Below are positions 17,945 through 26,513 of a stretch of 64,000 nt of DNA, in pieces. The position numbers were made by a program, and so were the translations under genes. The stretch is from Tenacibaculum sp. Bg11-29 (GTDB taxonomy: Bacteria > Bacteroidota > Bacteroidia > Flavobacteriales > Flavobacteriaceae). Where the stretch lies: contig NZ_PJBB01000003.1 of assembly GCF_002836595.1 (NCBI RefSeq), positions 3,161,001 through 3,225,000 of the forward strand. Reading direction: 5' to 3'. Each line of letters starts with the position of its first letter. The first letter of the stretch is position 1. A model generated the notes under the pieces. The model saw only the letters and a program-made list of their open reading frames with translations. It did no database searches and was not told the origin of the DNA.

Positions 17945-18344
17945 TTTTAATCGTGTTAATAGTACCAGAGATTGAACAAGACAATTTTACCGTATTGTAA
18001 ATAGTACCAAACTTTTCAATGTTCTTTTTAAGCAAGTCTGGATTCAATTTTTTATCGTTGCTGTAAATTGTTAAACTGTAACTAATATTTTCCATTCTTG
18101 GCGGATTTTCAAGACGTATCGCATTTACTTCAATGGTAGCTTTGGTATACTTAAATTTCATCATACCAGAAAAGCGCTCCACATTTTTTAATATGCAGGA
18201 AGCAAAAGAACCTAAGAATAATTCGGCAGGATTTGGCAAGGTTTCAGCAGTCTTTGATGTTGTGCCAAAAGCTATATTTGATTGCTTTATATGAACAACT
18301 GCATCTTGTTTTGAAACAGCTGAAGCCTTGATTTGATAATTCAT
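17937..18344 (-). CDS. OsmC family protein in arsenical operon
   Basis: A 135-residue OsmC-like protein. The two redox cysteines are in LGSFASCILKNVE and VKLSCSISGTI. It lies between the small thioredoxin (12-base gap) and the permease (eight-base overlap). In this setting it probably repairs hydroperoxides or thiol damage under metalloid stress rather than responding to osmotic stress; that role is inferred from context. Confidence 0.87.
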   Translation of the reverse strand: MNYQIKASAVSKQDAVVHIKQSNIAFGTTSKTAETLPNPAELFLGSFASCILKNVERFSGMMKFKYTKATIEVNAIRLENPPRMENISYSLTIYSNDKKLNPDLLKKNIEKFGTIYNTVKLSCSISGTINTIKNV

Positions 18345-18355
18345 AGTCGGTTTTA

Positions 18356-18592
18356 TTAGTTTAACAGTGCCAATACCTCCTCTTTTGAAGGTACTCTACC
18401 TTTAATTGTAATTACATTATCTATTACCAAAGCAGGTGTAATCATTACGTTGAACTCCATAATTTTCATTATATCTTCCACTTTTTCAATAGTAGCATCA
18501 ATGTTATTTGTAGCAACTACTTCTTTAACAACACCTGTCATTGATTGGCATTTTGGACAACCTGTTCCTAATATTTTAATAATTTTGGTCAT
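18356..18592 (-). CDS. Small thioredoxin-fold redox protein (CPKC)
   Basis: A 78-residue single-domain protein of the 'redox-active disulfide protein 2' type. The active site CPKC lies at residues 13-16 in GTGCPKCQSM, and the cis-Pro loop reads VMITPALVI. It is half the size of normal thioredoxins, typical of partners of metal/arsenic permeases. It is the first gene after arsR, separated by a 105-base leader containing a hairpin. Confidence 0.9.
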   Translation of the reverse strand: MTKIIKILGTGCPKCQSMTGVVKEVVATNNIDATIEKVEDIMKIMEFNVMITPALVIDNVITIKGRVPSKEEVLALLN

Positions 18593-18651
18593 AGTATTTA
18601 TATTTGTTTATCGCCAATAGACGATGTACTTAATGAATTACCTCGATGCAA

Positions 18652-18675
18652 GCCTCGGGGAATTTACCCCTTGGC
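18652..18675. repeat. Hairpin in the arsR-trx intergenic leader
   Basis: GCCTCGGGG (18652-18660) and CCCCTTGGC (18667-18675) pair except for a two-base internal mismatch around a six-base loop, and outer CGAT/ATCG at 18644-18647 and 18676-18679 can extend the stem. It is unusually GC-rich for this genome. It could attenuate or process the arsR transcript, or be a REP-like palindrome. Confidence 0.45.
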
Positions 18676-18697
18676 TATCGCCCTGCGATTAAAAATT

Positions 18698-19003
18698 TCA
18701 ATCAAAAAACTGTTGAAATAACATTTTTGCAATTTTCCAGTTTTCTTTATTGATGCAATATTTTATTTTTGGCGGTTTTAATTCTCCTTGAATTAAACCT
18801 GCATTTTTTAACTCCTTTAAATGTTGTGATACTGTTGATTGAGAAATTGGTAATACATCAACCAAATCTCCAGTAAAACAACACGATTGTTTTTCAAGAT
18901 GTTTTAAAATGGCAATACGTGTAGGATGTCCTAATGCTTTAGCGTATTTAGATAAAGCTTCCGTATTTTCATTGTATGCTATATGTTCTAAAGTTCTTTT
19001 CAT
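18698..19003 (-). CDS. arsR: ArsR/SmtB-family metalloregulator
   Basis: A 101-residue winged-helix repressor. The recognition-helix region is ISQSTVSQHLKELKNAGLI. The adjacent cysteines in KQSCCFTGDLVD sit at the helix alpha-3 position where ArsR-type sensors bind As(III) or another soft metal. It heads the minus-strand operon and its own operator is visible at 19010-19027, so it should be autoregulated and release DNA on binding the metalloid. Confidence 0.92.
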   Translation of the reverse strand: MKRTLEHIAYNENTEALSKYAKALGHPTRIAILKHLEKQSCCFTGDLVDVLPISQSTVSQHLKELKNAGLIQGELKPPKIKYCINKENWKIAKMLFQQFFD

Positions 19004-19009
19004 ATCTCT

Positions 19010-19027
19010 TATCGTAAATGTACGATA
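19010..19027. promoter_or_regulatory. ArsR operator
   Basis: TATCGTA-AATG-TACGATA: a perfect seven-base inverted repeat with a four-base spacer, starting seven bases upstream of the arsR start codon, so bound repressor would block the start region. The rest of the roughly 300-base divergent gap to 19309 holds the TetR operator and nothing else recognised. Confidence 0.75.
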
Positions 19028-19277
19028 GGTATTTATATTGAAATATGACTTTTATCACGTGCACTCATATTTTTCATTTACCAGTTTAACTAAAACATAT
19101 CAGTTGCTTTTTTTTTGCATTTCATTGTTTTAAAATATGGAAGTTTACTACTAATTTTCACCTTAAGTGAACCCAGCAAAACAATCTCTACTACTTGGTT
19201 TTACTATCTTTTAAGATAGTTTTAAACTATGAATACTTTTCCCATTTATCCACATTAAATAATTATTTGTACATTTG

Positions 19278-19293
19278 TTAACCAAATGGTTAA
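19278..19293. promoter_or_regulatory. TetR operator upstream of the efflux operon
   Basis: TTAACC-AAAT-GGTTAA, a perfect six-base inverted repeat with a four-base spacer, 16 bases upstream of the TetR-family start codon. The position suits autorepression of the whole operon. Confidence 0.65.
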
Positions 19294-19308
19294 ACTATAT
19301 AGTTAGAT

Positions 19309-19917
19309 ATGACAAAAGATAAAAACACCGAAGAACAAATATTAAGTGCTGCTAAAAACATTTTTCAATCTAAAGGGATGAATGGTGCTCGCATGCAAGA
19401 AATAGCAGATAAAGCAGGTATTAACAAAGCAATGCTACATTATTATTATAGAAGTAAACAATTACTTTTTGAAGCAGTTTTTAAAAATGCTTTTTCACTA
19501 TTGGCTCCTCAATTAAATGTTATTTTAAATGACGATTCTAGTATTGAAGAGAAAATAAAAAAGTTTACATCAAACTATATAACCTTTATTATTAAGCATC
19601 CTTATTTACCCAGTTTTATCATTCAGGAACTGAATAGAAATCCTGATTTTATTTTAAAATTAAAAGAAAACAAAGGGTTTCCTAATTTAGATAAATTTAA
19701 AATTCAGGTAGCGCAAGAAATTGAAAAAGGCATCATAAAACCTATAAGTGCAGCGCAACTATTTATAAATATAATGGCATTAAATATTTTTCCGTTTGTT
19801 GCTAAACCATTAATCATGGCATTTACAGATACTGATGACACTACCTACAAACAACTGATGGAAGATCGTAAAATAGAGGTTTCTAATTTCATTATCAATT
19901 CAATAAAAAACGTATAA
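19309..19917 (+). CDS. TetR/AcrR-family transcriptional regulator
   Basis: A 202-residue repressor. The N-terminal HTH reads ILSAAKNIFQSKGMNGARMQEIADKAG split over residues 12-38, followed by NKAMLHYYYRSKQLLFEAV, the canonical TetR helix pattern. The C-terminal ligand-binding domain resembles the TetR_C region of efflux regulators. The TolC gene begins one base after its stop, so it is the first gene of a seven-plus-gene efflux operon that it presumably represses through 19278-19293. Confidence 0.92.
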   Translation: MTKDKNTEEQILSAAKNIFQSKGMNGARMQEIADKAGINKAMLHYYYRSKQLLFEAVFKNAFSLLAPQLNVILNDDSSIEEKIKKFTSNYITFIIKHPYLPSFIIQELNRNPDFILKLKENKGFPNLDKFKIQVAQEIEKGIIKPISAAQLFINIMALNIFPFVAKPLIMAFTDTDDTTYKQLMEDRKIEVSNFIINSIKNV

Positions 19918-19918
19918 A

Positions 19919-21169
19919 ATGAAACGTTTCATACTCATTTTAACAATATTAATCGCGCTGCCTACTGCGGCACAAGAGCGTATTACATTAAAGGAATGTT
20001 ACCAGTTAGTAACGAACAATTATCCTTTAGTTGAACAATTAAATTTGTTGGAAGCGCAGAATAAATTAGATGCTGCTGTAATAGCAACATCAAAATTGCC
20101 GCAAATTAATTTAAACGCACAAGCAACATATCAATCTGATGTTATTAAAATACCTATTCCGAATGCGAATATAGAGCCCTTAAATAAAGAGCAATATCGT
20201 GCAACGGTTTCTGTAAACCAATTAATTTATAACGGAGGGATTATAAACGCAACGTTAAATGCAAAAGCTATTCAATTAAAAACCAAACAACAACAGGTAG
20301 CGGTTACTTTATATCAATTAAAGCAACAAATAAACCAACTCTATTTTTCTGTTTTATTAGTACAAGAAACTACGTTGTTGTTAGCAGCTAAAAAAACACA
20401 ATTACAAGCAAAGTTTAAAGAAGTAAAATCTGCTGTAAAATATGGCGTACTCCTACCCGCTTCTGACAAAGTATTAGAAGTTGAATTACTAAAAGTACAA
20501 CTACAAATTAATGAGGTCGAAAACAATAAGGCTTCTTTAATAGAGTCACTTTCAAGCTTAATAAGTAAACCTTTAAATAAGTTGACCTTGTTTCAAAACC
20601 CAATTATAACGACTCAATTACAAGGAGCTTTAAATAGGCCTGAGTTGAAGTTGTTTGAACTCAAAAAAAATGAAATTGAAAGTTTTGAAAACCTACTATT
20701 AAAACAAAAAGCACCAAAATTACATGGTTTTGCTACTGGTGGATACGGAAACCCTGGTTTGAATATGCTTGATAATTATTTTCAGCCATTTTATACCGTT
20801 GGTGTTAAACTAAATTGGAATGTTTTTGATTGGAATTCGAATAAAAAGCAACGCCAATCATTAGCTATTAATAAAAGTATTGTTGCTAATGAGTCAGCAA
20901 TTTTTAAGTTAAATACTACGATTAAATTAAACAAGCAGCAAAAGGAAATTGAAAAAACAGCAATTACAATAGCAGCAAATCAAGTAATTATAAATCTTAG
21001 AAAAGAAGTTTTACAAACTGCCGCTTCACAGCTTAAGAACGGTGTTATTACATCTTCAGCCTATATTACTGAACTTACTAATTTATATGAAGATGAAAAT
21101 ATATTGGTAAAAAACAAAATACAATTACAACTTGCTAAAGCTAATTACAACGTAATTAAAGGGCAATAA
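19919..21169 (+). CDS. TolC-family outer-membrane efflux protein
   Basis: A 416-residue outer-membrane channel subunit. The signal peptide MKRFILILTILIALPTAAQ is followed by RITLKECYQLVTNNYPLVEQ, the standard TolC start, and two long-helix repeats rich in Gln, Leu and Lys. The strand segment LKLNWNVFDWNSNKKQR is the usual barrel strand. It connects the inner-membrane ABC exporter encoded downstream to the outside. Confidence 0.92.
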   Translation: MKRFILILTILIALPTAAQERITLKECYQLVTNNYPLVEQLNLLEAQNKLDAAVIATSKLPQINLNAQATYQSDVIKIPIPNANIEPLNKEQYRATVSVNQLIYNGGIINATLNAKAIQLKTKQQQVAVTLYQLKQQINQLYFSVLLVQETTLLLAAKKTQLQAKFKEVKSAVKYGVLLPASDKVLEVELLKVQLQINEVENNKASLIESLSSLISKPLNKLTLFQNPIITTQLQGALNRPELKLFELKKNEIESFENLLLKQKAPKLHGFATGGYGNPGLNMLDNYFQPFYTVGVKLNWNVFDWNSNKKQRQSLAINKSIVANESAIFKLNTTIKLNKQQKEIEKTAITIAANQVIINLRKEVLQTAASQLKNGVITSSAYITELTNLYEDENILVKNKIQLQLAKANYNVIKGQ

Positions 21170-21185
21170 ATAATTTATACAGAAA

Positions 21186-22082
21186 ATGAAAAACAATAAT
21201 TATATAATAGGAATAAGTATTATCACAGCCAACTTTTTTTCTTGTAGTGATACTAATGAAAAAGCGGATGGTTATGGCAATTTTGAAGCCACAGAAATAA
21301 CTATTTCAGCTGAAAATAACGGAAAATTAATGCAATTTGATCTTAATGAAGGCGATAAGTTGGAAGTGAATAAATTTATAGGTTATGTAGATACCATTCC
21401 ACTAGCCCTACAACGGGAACAACTTATAATAGCGAAGTCTGTAATTAATTCTAAATCTAAAGGCGTGTTATCTCAAATTAATGTGTTGAATGCCCAATTA
21501 AAAACAGCCAACAAAAACGAACGTAGAATTGAGAATTTAATTAAAGACAATGCTGGTACACAAAAACAATTAGATGCTATTAAAGGTGAAATAGCGGTTG
21601 TGAAAAGTCAGATTAGAAGCGTAGAAATTAACAATGCTCCTGCTGTAAATGAACTAGAAGCTATTGATATTCAATTAAAACAAATAGCATATAAAATACA
21701 AAAAAGCAAAATAATTAATCCTGTAAACGGTACTGTTTTAAACAAATATGCTGAACTAAATGAAATTACCGCTTTTGGAAAACCGCTATATAAAATTGCC
21801 GATTTAAGTACGATGCAGCTAAGAGTGTATATAAGTGAAACACAATTAGCAAATTTAAGTATAGGGCAAGGAGTTACCGTAAAAATTGATGCGAATAGCA
21901 CCATGAAATCTTATAAAGGAACTGTTAGTTGGATTGCTGCTGAAGCTGAATTTACGCCAAAAATTATTCAAACAAAAGAAGAACGTGTTGCCTTGGTATA
22001 TGCTGTAAAAATAAAGGTACCAAATGACGGAAGCTTAAAAATTGGAATGCCTGCTGAAATGTGGATTTCTACTGATAAATAA
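21186..22082 (+). CDS. HlyD-family periplasmic adaptor, lipoprotein type
   Basis: A 298-residue membrane-fusion protein. The N-terminus is a lipoprotein signal with Cys20 in NFFSC. The biotinyl-lipoyl half-motifs are GNFEATEITISAENNGKL and KIINPVNGTVLNKYAELNE, separated by a helical hairpin, and the beta-barrel domain follows (LRVYISETQLANLSIGQ). It links the ABC permeases to the TolC protein encoded 16 bases upstream. Confidence 0.92.
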   Translation: MKNNNYIIGISIITANFFSCSDTNEKADGYGNFEATEITISAENNGKLMQFDLNEGDKLEVNKFIGYVDTIPLALQREQLIIAKSVINSKSKGVLSQINVLNAQLKTANKNERRIENLIKDNAGTQKQLDAIKGEIAVVKSQIRSVEINNAPAVNELEAIDIQLKQIAYKIQKSKIINPVNGTVLNKYAELNEITAFGKPLYKIADLSTMQLRVYISETQLANLSIGQGVTVKIDANSTMKSYKGTVSWIAAEAEFTPKIIQTKEERVALVYAVKIKVPNDGSLKIGMPAEMWISTDK

Positions 22083-22107
22083 ACCTTATACTAATAAATA
22101 TAAACAA

Positions 22108-22542
22108 ATGATGATAAAACAAAATATACTATTATTAATTACGGTAGTTACATTATTAACTGCTTGTAATTCAGAAAATAAAAAAGAGATTGACGTAAAA
22201 TCTATAAAAATTGAAGGTGTTCGTTTAGATAATACAAAACTGTGGCAAACCAATATAGAAACGACTCAAGGTATTAAGAAAATGCAACAGATAATGCACT
22301 CTTTTTCAGATAGAAAAAATGTTGCAGCCTATGCTACCCTAAAAAATGAATTAGAAACCGAATTTACAACCATCTTTCAAAAATGTACTATGAAAGGCGA
22401 AGCACACAATCAATTACACAATTACCTAAAACCAATGATGCCGATTTTTGAAGGTTTAGAATCTGGAAATTTAGAAATCTGTAAAGCTAATTTTAAGACC
22501 ATGGAAAAACATTTAGCTGGGTATGCTAACTATTTTAAATAA
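22108..22542 (+). CDS. Lipoprotein of unknown function in the efflux operon
   Basis: A 144-residue lipoprotein. From ATG 22108 the sequence begins MMIKQNILLLITVVTLLTAC with the lipobox LLTAC; an upstream in-frame start would run through the HlyD coding region and is rejected. The mature part is helical (KMQQIMHSFSDRKNVAAYAT; LKNELETEFTTIFQKC; LHNYLKPMMPIFEGLE) and recalls small periplasmic helical bundles with His and Met, but no family is recognised. The ABC gene starts directly after its stop, so it is an integral part of the export operon. Confidence 0.8.
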   Translation: MMIKQNILLLITVVTLLTACNSENKKEIDVKSIKIEGVRLDNTKLWQTNIETTQGIKKMQQIMHSFSDRKNVAAYATLKNELETEFTTIFQKCTMKGEAHNQLHNYLKPMMPIFEGLESGNLEICKANFKTMEKHLAGYANYFK

Positions 22543-23445
22543 ATGAGTATTGCTGTTAGTAACATATCAAAATCTTTTAAAAACGTAAAAGCCTTAGAGA
22601 ACATTTCATTTAATGTAAATGAAGGTGAACTCTTTGGGTTAATTGGGCCAGATGGCGCTGGTAAAACCACGCTTTTTAGAATTTTAACCACACTTTTAAT
22701 AGCTAACGAAGGTACTGCGACTGTTGCAGGTTTTGAAGTGGTTAATGAATATAAAAGCATTAGAAATAACGTTGGTTATATGCCTGGTAAATTCTCGTTA
22801 TATCAAGATTTAACGATTGAAGAAAACCTAAATTTCTTTGCCACTATTTTTGGAACAACCATTGAGGCTAATTACGATTTAATTAAAGATATTTATGTTC
22901 AAATTGAACCATTTAAAGACCGTAGAGCAGGAAAACTTTCTGGTGGTATGAAACAGAAATTGGCATTGTGTTGTGCGTTAATTCACAAACCAAAGGTCTT
23001 ATTTTTAGATGAGCCTACTACTGGTGTAGATCCTGTTTCGAGAAAAGAGTTTTGGGACATGTTAAAGCGCTTGCAACAAAAAGGAATTACCATATTAGTA
23101 TCAACACCTTATATGGATGAAGCTGCTTTGTGTGATAGAATTGCACTTATTCAAAATGGAAAAATTTTAGAGATTGATACTCCCAACGCTATTGTAAAGC
23201 ATTATCCAAAACCAATTTACAATGTGTCGGCTAATAACATGTATCATTTAATTAATAGTTTAAAAGAGTATGTGCATAACCACAGTGTATATCCTTTTGG
23301 TGAGTTTGTACATTACACCGATAGCAGAACGGACTTTAATCCGAAAGAATTGAAAACCTATTTAGAAAGCAAAAATTTATTCAATATAAAAATTGAAATA
23401 ACTACAGCTACTATTGAAGATACTTTTATGGAACTAGCAAAATAA
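22543..23445 (+). CDS. ABC transporter ATP-binding protein (efflux operon, first)
   Basis: A 300-residue ABC ATPase. Walker A GPDGAGKTT at about residues 33-41, signature LSGGMKQKLAL, Walker B VLFLDEPTTGVDP. The C-terminal 80 residues form a regulatory extension. Together with the next gene it makes a heterodimer, the split equivalent of the tandem ATPase YbhF/RbbA. It starts right after the lipoprotein stop, and its own stop overlaps the next ATG. Confidence 0.93.
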   Translation: MSIAVSNISKSFKNVKALENISFNVNEGELFGLIGPDGAGKTTLFRILTTLLIANEGTATVAGFEVVNEYKSIRNNVGYMPGKFSLYQDLTIEENLNFFATIFGTTIEANYDLIKDIYVQIEPFKDRRAGKLSGGMKQKLALCCALIHKPKVLFLDEPTTGVDPVSRKEFWDMLKRLQQKGITILVSTPYMDEAALCDRIALIQNGKILEIDTPNAIVKHYPKPIYNVSANNMYHLINSLKEYVHNHSVYPFGEFVHYTDSRTDFNPKELKTYLESKNLFNIKIEITTATIEDTFMELAK

Positions 23446-24173
23446 TGGACAATAACAAAGTTATACAAGTAGCAGAATTAACCAAAGTATTTGGTGATTT
23501 CACAGCTGTAAACGCAATTACTTTTGAAGTTGAAAAAGGCGAAATATTTGGTTTTTTAGGAGCAAATGGCGCAGGGAAAACAACGGCAATGAAAATGCTG
23601 ATTGGCATCTCTACTCCTACTTCTGGGAAAGCTAAAGTAGCAGGGTTTGATGTTTTTACACAAGCTGAAGCTATTAAAAAAAATATCGGATATATGAGCC
23701 AAAAATTTGCCTTGTACGACGATTTAACAGTGAAAGAAAATATTACTTTTTTTGGTGGTATTTATGGCTTGTCAAGAAAACGAATCAAAGAAAAATCGAA
23801 TGCTTTAATTGAAGAATTAGGATTAGAAAAAGTAGCCAACAAATTAGTAGGGACTTTACCATTGGGATGGAAACAAAAATTGTCATTCTCGGTGTCTTTA
23901 ATTCACGATCCTAAAATTGTGTTTTTAGATGAACCAACCGGAGGCGTAGATCCGATTACCAGACGACAGTTTTGGGAACTCATTTATAAGGCTGCAAACC
24001 GAGGAACTACCGTCTTCGTAACCACACACTACATGGATGAAGCAGAATATTGTGATCGTGTTTCTATAATGGTAAATGGTAAAATAGAAGCTTTAAATAC
24101 ACCCAAAAAACTTAAAGAACAGTTTAAAGTAACAAATATGAATGATGTATTCTTAAAACTAGCAAGAGGATGA
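23445..24173 (+). CDS. ABC transporter ATP-binding protein (efflux operon, second)
   Basis: A 242-residue ABC ATPase. Walker A GANGAGKTT and Walker B IVFLDEPTGGVDP are intact, but the signature reads LPLGWKQKLSF instead of LSGG, as in the second half of RbbA/YbhF-type tandem ATPases. A heterodimer with one degenerate composite site is therefore likely. The start overlaps the preceding stop, and the following permease overlaps by four bases. Confidence 0.92.
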   Translation: MDNNKVIQVAELTKVFGDFTAVNAITFEVEKGEIFGFLGANGAGKTTAMKMLIGISTPTSGKAKVAGFDVFTQAEAIKKNIGYMSQKFALYDDLTVKENITFFGGIYGLSRKRIKEKSNALIEELGLEKVANKLVGTLPLGWKQKLSFSVSLIHDPKIVFLDEPTGGVDPITRRQFWELIYKAANRGTTVFVTTHYMDEAEYCDRVSIMVNGKIEALNTPKKLKEQFKVTNMNDVFLKLARG

Positions 24174-25276
24174 AGCGTTTTATAGGTTTTGTAAAAAAAG
24201 AATTCTACCATATTTTTAGAGATAAACGCTCGTTGTTTATACTCTTCGGAATGCCAATTGCTCAAATTTTATTATTTGGTTTTGCCATAACTAATGAAAT
24301 TAATAATGTAAACATTGCTGTTTTAGACCATTCTAAAGATGTTAATACCAAAGAGATTATTACTAAAATAGGAGCCTCAAAATATTTTAGCATTAAACAA
24401 ATTATTGAAAAAGAGTCAGCTATTGAATCCATTTTTAAAAAAGGAAAAGTAAAAGCTGTTTTAAATTTTGAAAAAGGTTTTGGTGAAAATCTAATTAAAG
24501 AGCACAAAGCAACGATTCAAATTATTACTGATGCGACAGACCCAAATACCGCAAATGCGATAAGTAATTATGTAAATGCTATTCTTAAACAATATCAAAA
24601 GGAGTTAAATAAAGGTAACAAGGTTTCATATCAAATTACACCGCAAACAAGAATGGTTTATAACCCTGAGCTAAAAAGTGTGTACATGTTTGTTCCTGGT
24701 GTTATGACTATAATATTAATGTTGGTTTCGGCAATGATGACTTCTATTTCTATCACTAGAGAAAAAGAATTAGGAACCATGGAAATACTTTTAGTATCAC
24801 CAATTAAACCTATTCAAGTAATTATAGGTAAGGTATTTCCTTATATATTTCTGTCTATTATTAATGCTGTAGTTATTGTTGCATTAAGTATGTTTATTTT
24901 TAAAATGCCCGTTCAAGGAAGTTTATTCTTATTAGGCTTTGAAAGTGTTCTTTTTATAATAACAGCATTGGCTTTAGGTATTTTAATATCAACTATATCT
25001 AAAACACAACAAACAGCAATGATGATTTCTTTAATGGGATTAATGCTACCTGTAATATTATTATCTGGATTCATTTTTCCAATATCAAGCATGCCTTTAC
25101 CATTACAGCTTATTAGTAATATAATTCCTGCAAAATGGTTTATTATTATCATTAAAGGAATTATGCTTAAAGGAGTTGGGTTACAGTTTATATGGAAGGA
25201 GACCTTAATTTTAATAGGAATGACACTCTTTTTTATGGCTTTAAGTGTAAAGAAATATAAAATCAGACTCGAATAA
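24170..25276 (+). CDS. ABC-2 type permease (efflux operon, first)
   Basis: A 368-residue inner-membrane permease of the YbhS/YhhJ kind: one N-terminal helix (LFILFGMPIAQILLFG), a periplasmic domain of about 130 residues, then five helices. The coupling segment REKELGTMEILLVSPI is characteristic of ABC-2 drug exporters. It overlaps the ATPase gene by four bases and the next permease by one. Confidence 0.92.
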   Translation: MKRFIGFVKKEFYHIFRDKRSLFILFGMPIAQILLFGFAITNEINNVNIAVLDHSKDVNTKEIITKIGASKYFSIKQIIEKESAIESIFKKGKVKAVLNFEKGFGENLIKEHKATIQIITDATDPNTANAISNYVNAILKQYQKELNKGNKVSYQITPQTRMVYNPELKSVYMFVPGVMTIILMLVSAMMTSISITREKELGTMEILLVSPIKPIQVIIGKVFPYIFLSIINAVVIVALSMFIFKMPVQGSLFLLGFESVLFIITALALGILISTISKTQQTAMMISLMGLMLPVILLSGFIFPISSMPLPLQLISNIIPAKWFIIIIKGIMLKGVGLQFIWKETLILIGMTLFFMALSVKKYKIRLE

Positions 25277-26397
25277 TGAAAACAATTTTATACATCATAC
25301 AAAAAGAGTTCAAGCAAATTTTCAGGAACAAAGGAATGTTGCCTATTATTTTTGTGCTGCCACTACTCCAACTTGTCATTTTATCTAACGCAGCTACTTT
25401 TGAAATTAAAAATATTAAGTTTGGTTATATCGATAACGACCGTACATCAACATCAAGAGCATTACTAGAAAAATTTAATGCGTCAACGTATTTTAATGTA
25501 TTAACAAGTTTTCCTTCGGAAGCAGTAGCAAGTTCAGCCATGTTAAAAGGAAACGTAGATGTTGTATTAGAAATTCCGCAATATTTTGAACGCGATTTAC
25601 AAAAAGATAAAAACAATAGTTTGGGTGTTACCATTAATGCCATTGATGGTGCAGCAGCTGGGGTTGAAAATGTATATGTAACACAGGTAATTCAACGCTT
25701 TAATCAAAATTTAAAAGTTGATGTATTACAACCTTCAAACAAACAAATGCAACCAATAAATATTGAAACCATTCCGCTTTTTTGGTATAATAAAACCCTA
25801 AATTATAAAACCTTTATGGTACCTGGTATTTTAGTATTACTGGTTACGATGATTACATTATTTCTTTCAGGAATGAACATTGTTCGTGAAAAAGAAATTG
25901 GAACACTAGAGCAAATTAATGTAACTCCAATAAAGAAAAGTCAGTTTATTATTGGTAAATTATTTCCGTTTTGGGTAATCGGAATGGGCTTACTAACTGT
26001 TGGATTAATCTTAGCTAAAGTGATATTTAAGGTTCCAATGATTGGTAGTTTATCGCTATTGTATTTTTACACATCTATTTATATTCTGGTTATTTTAGGA
26101 ATCGGTTTGTTTATTTCTAATTTTACAGACACACAACAGCAAGCTATGTTTATTGCTTGGTTTTTTACTGTTATTTTTATTTTAATGAGTGGTTTGTTCA
26201 CTCCTATTGAAAGCATGCCTGAGTGGGCACAAGTACTCACCGCTTTTAACCCAATAAAGTATTTTGTAGAAGTTATGCGTATGGTTATGCTAAAAGGTGC
26301 TGGCATTGTAGACGTTTATCCACAGTTACTAAAAACACTCTTATTTGCTGTTTTCATGAATGGTTTAGCTGTTTGGAGCTATAAAAAAACATCGTAG
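25276..26397 (+). CDS. ABC-2 type permease (efflux operon, second)
   Basis: A 373-residue permease paralogous to the preceding one, with the same helix-periplasmic-five-helix layout and the coupling segment REKEIGTLEQINVTPIKK. The two permeases would form the heterodimeric membrane core of the exporter, as YbhS and YbhR do in E. coli. It is the last gene of the TetR-controlled operon. Confidence 0.92.
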   Translation: MKTILYIIQKEFKQIFRNKGMLPIIFVLPLLQLVILSNAATFEIKNIKFGYIDNDRTSTSRALLEKFNASTYFNVLTSFPSEAVASSAMLKGNVDVVLEIPQYFERDLQKDKNNSLGVTINAIDGAAAGVENVYVTQVIQRFNQNLKVDVLQPSNKQMQPINIETIPLFWYNKTLNYKTFMVPGILVLLVTMITLFLSGMNIVREKEIGTLEQINVTPIKKSQFIIGKLFPFWVIGMGLLTVGLILAKVIFKVPMIGSLSLLYFYTSIYILVILGIGLFISNFTDTQQQAMFIAWFFTVIFILMSGLFTPIESMPEWAQVLTAFNPIKYFVEVMRMVMLKGAGIVDVYPQLLKTLLFAVFMNGLAVWSYKKTS

Positions 26398-26460
26398 TTA
26401 TACAGCTATCTTATTACTTTCAAAAAAAACTATAAAAAAATAATTACATCAATTTAATTG

Positions 26461-26468
26461 TATATTTG
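26461..26468 (+). promoter_or_regulatory. -7 promoter box that fixes the start of the one-lobe DEAD-box gene
   Basis: TATATTTG, an exact TAnnTTTG match. A TTG inside this box is in frame with the gene, but as it belongs to the promoter the start must be ATG 26514, 46 bases downstream. Confidence 0.65.
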
Positions 26469-26513
26469 CCGCCTTACATTTCTGTAAATAATCATTTGTT
26501 TAGTACCCTATCT

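Noticed and set aside
22042..22107. Longer start for the lipoprotein in the efflux operon
   Set aside because: It overlaps the HlyD gene and would bury the lipoprotein signal.
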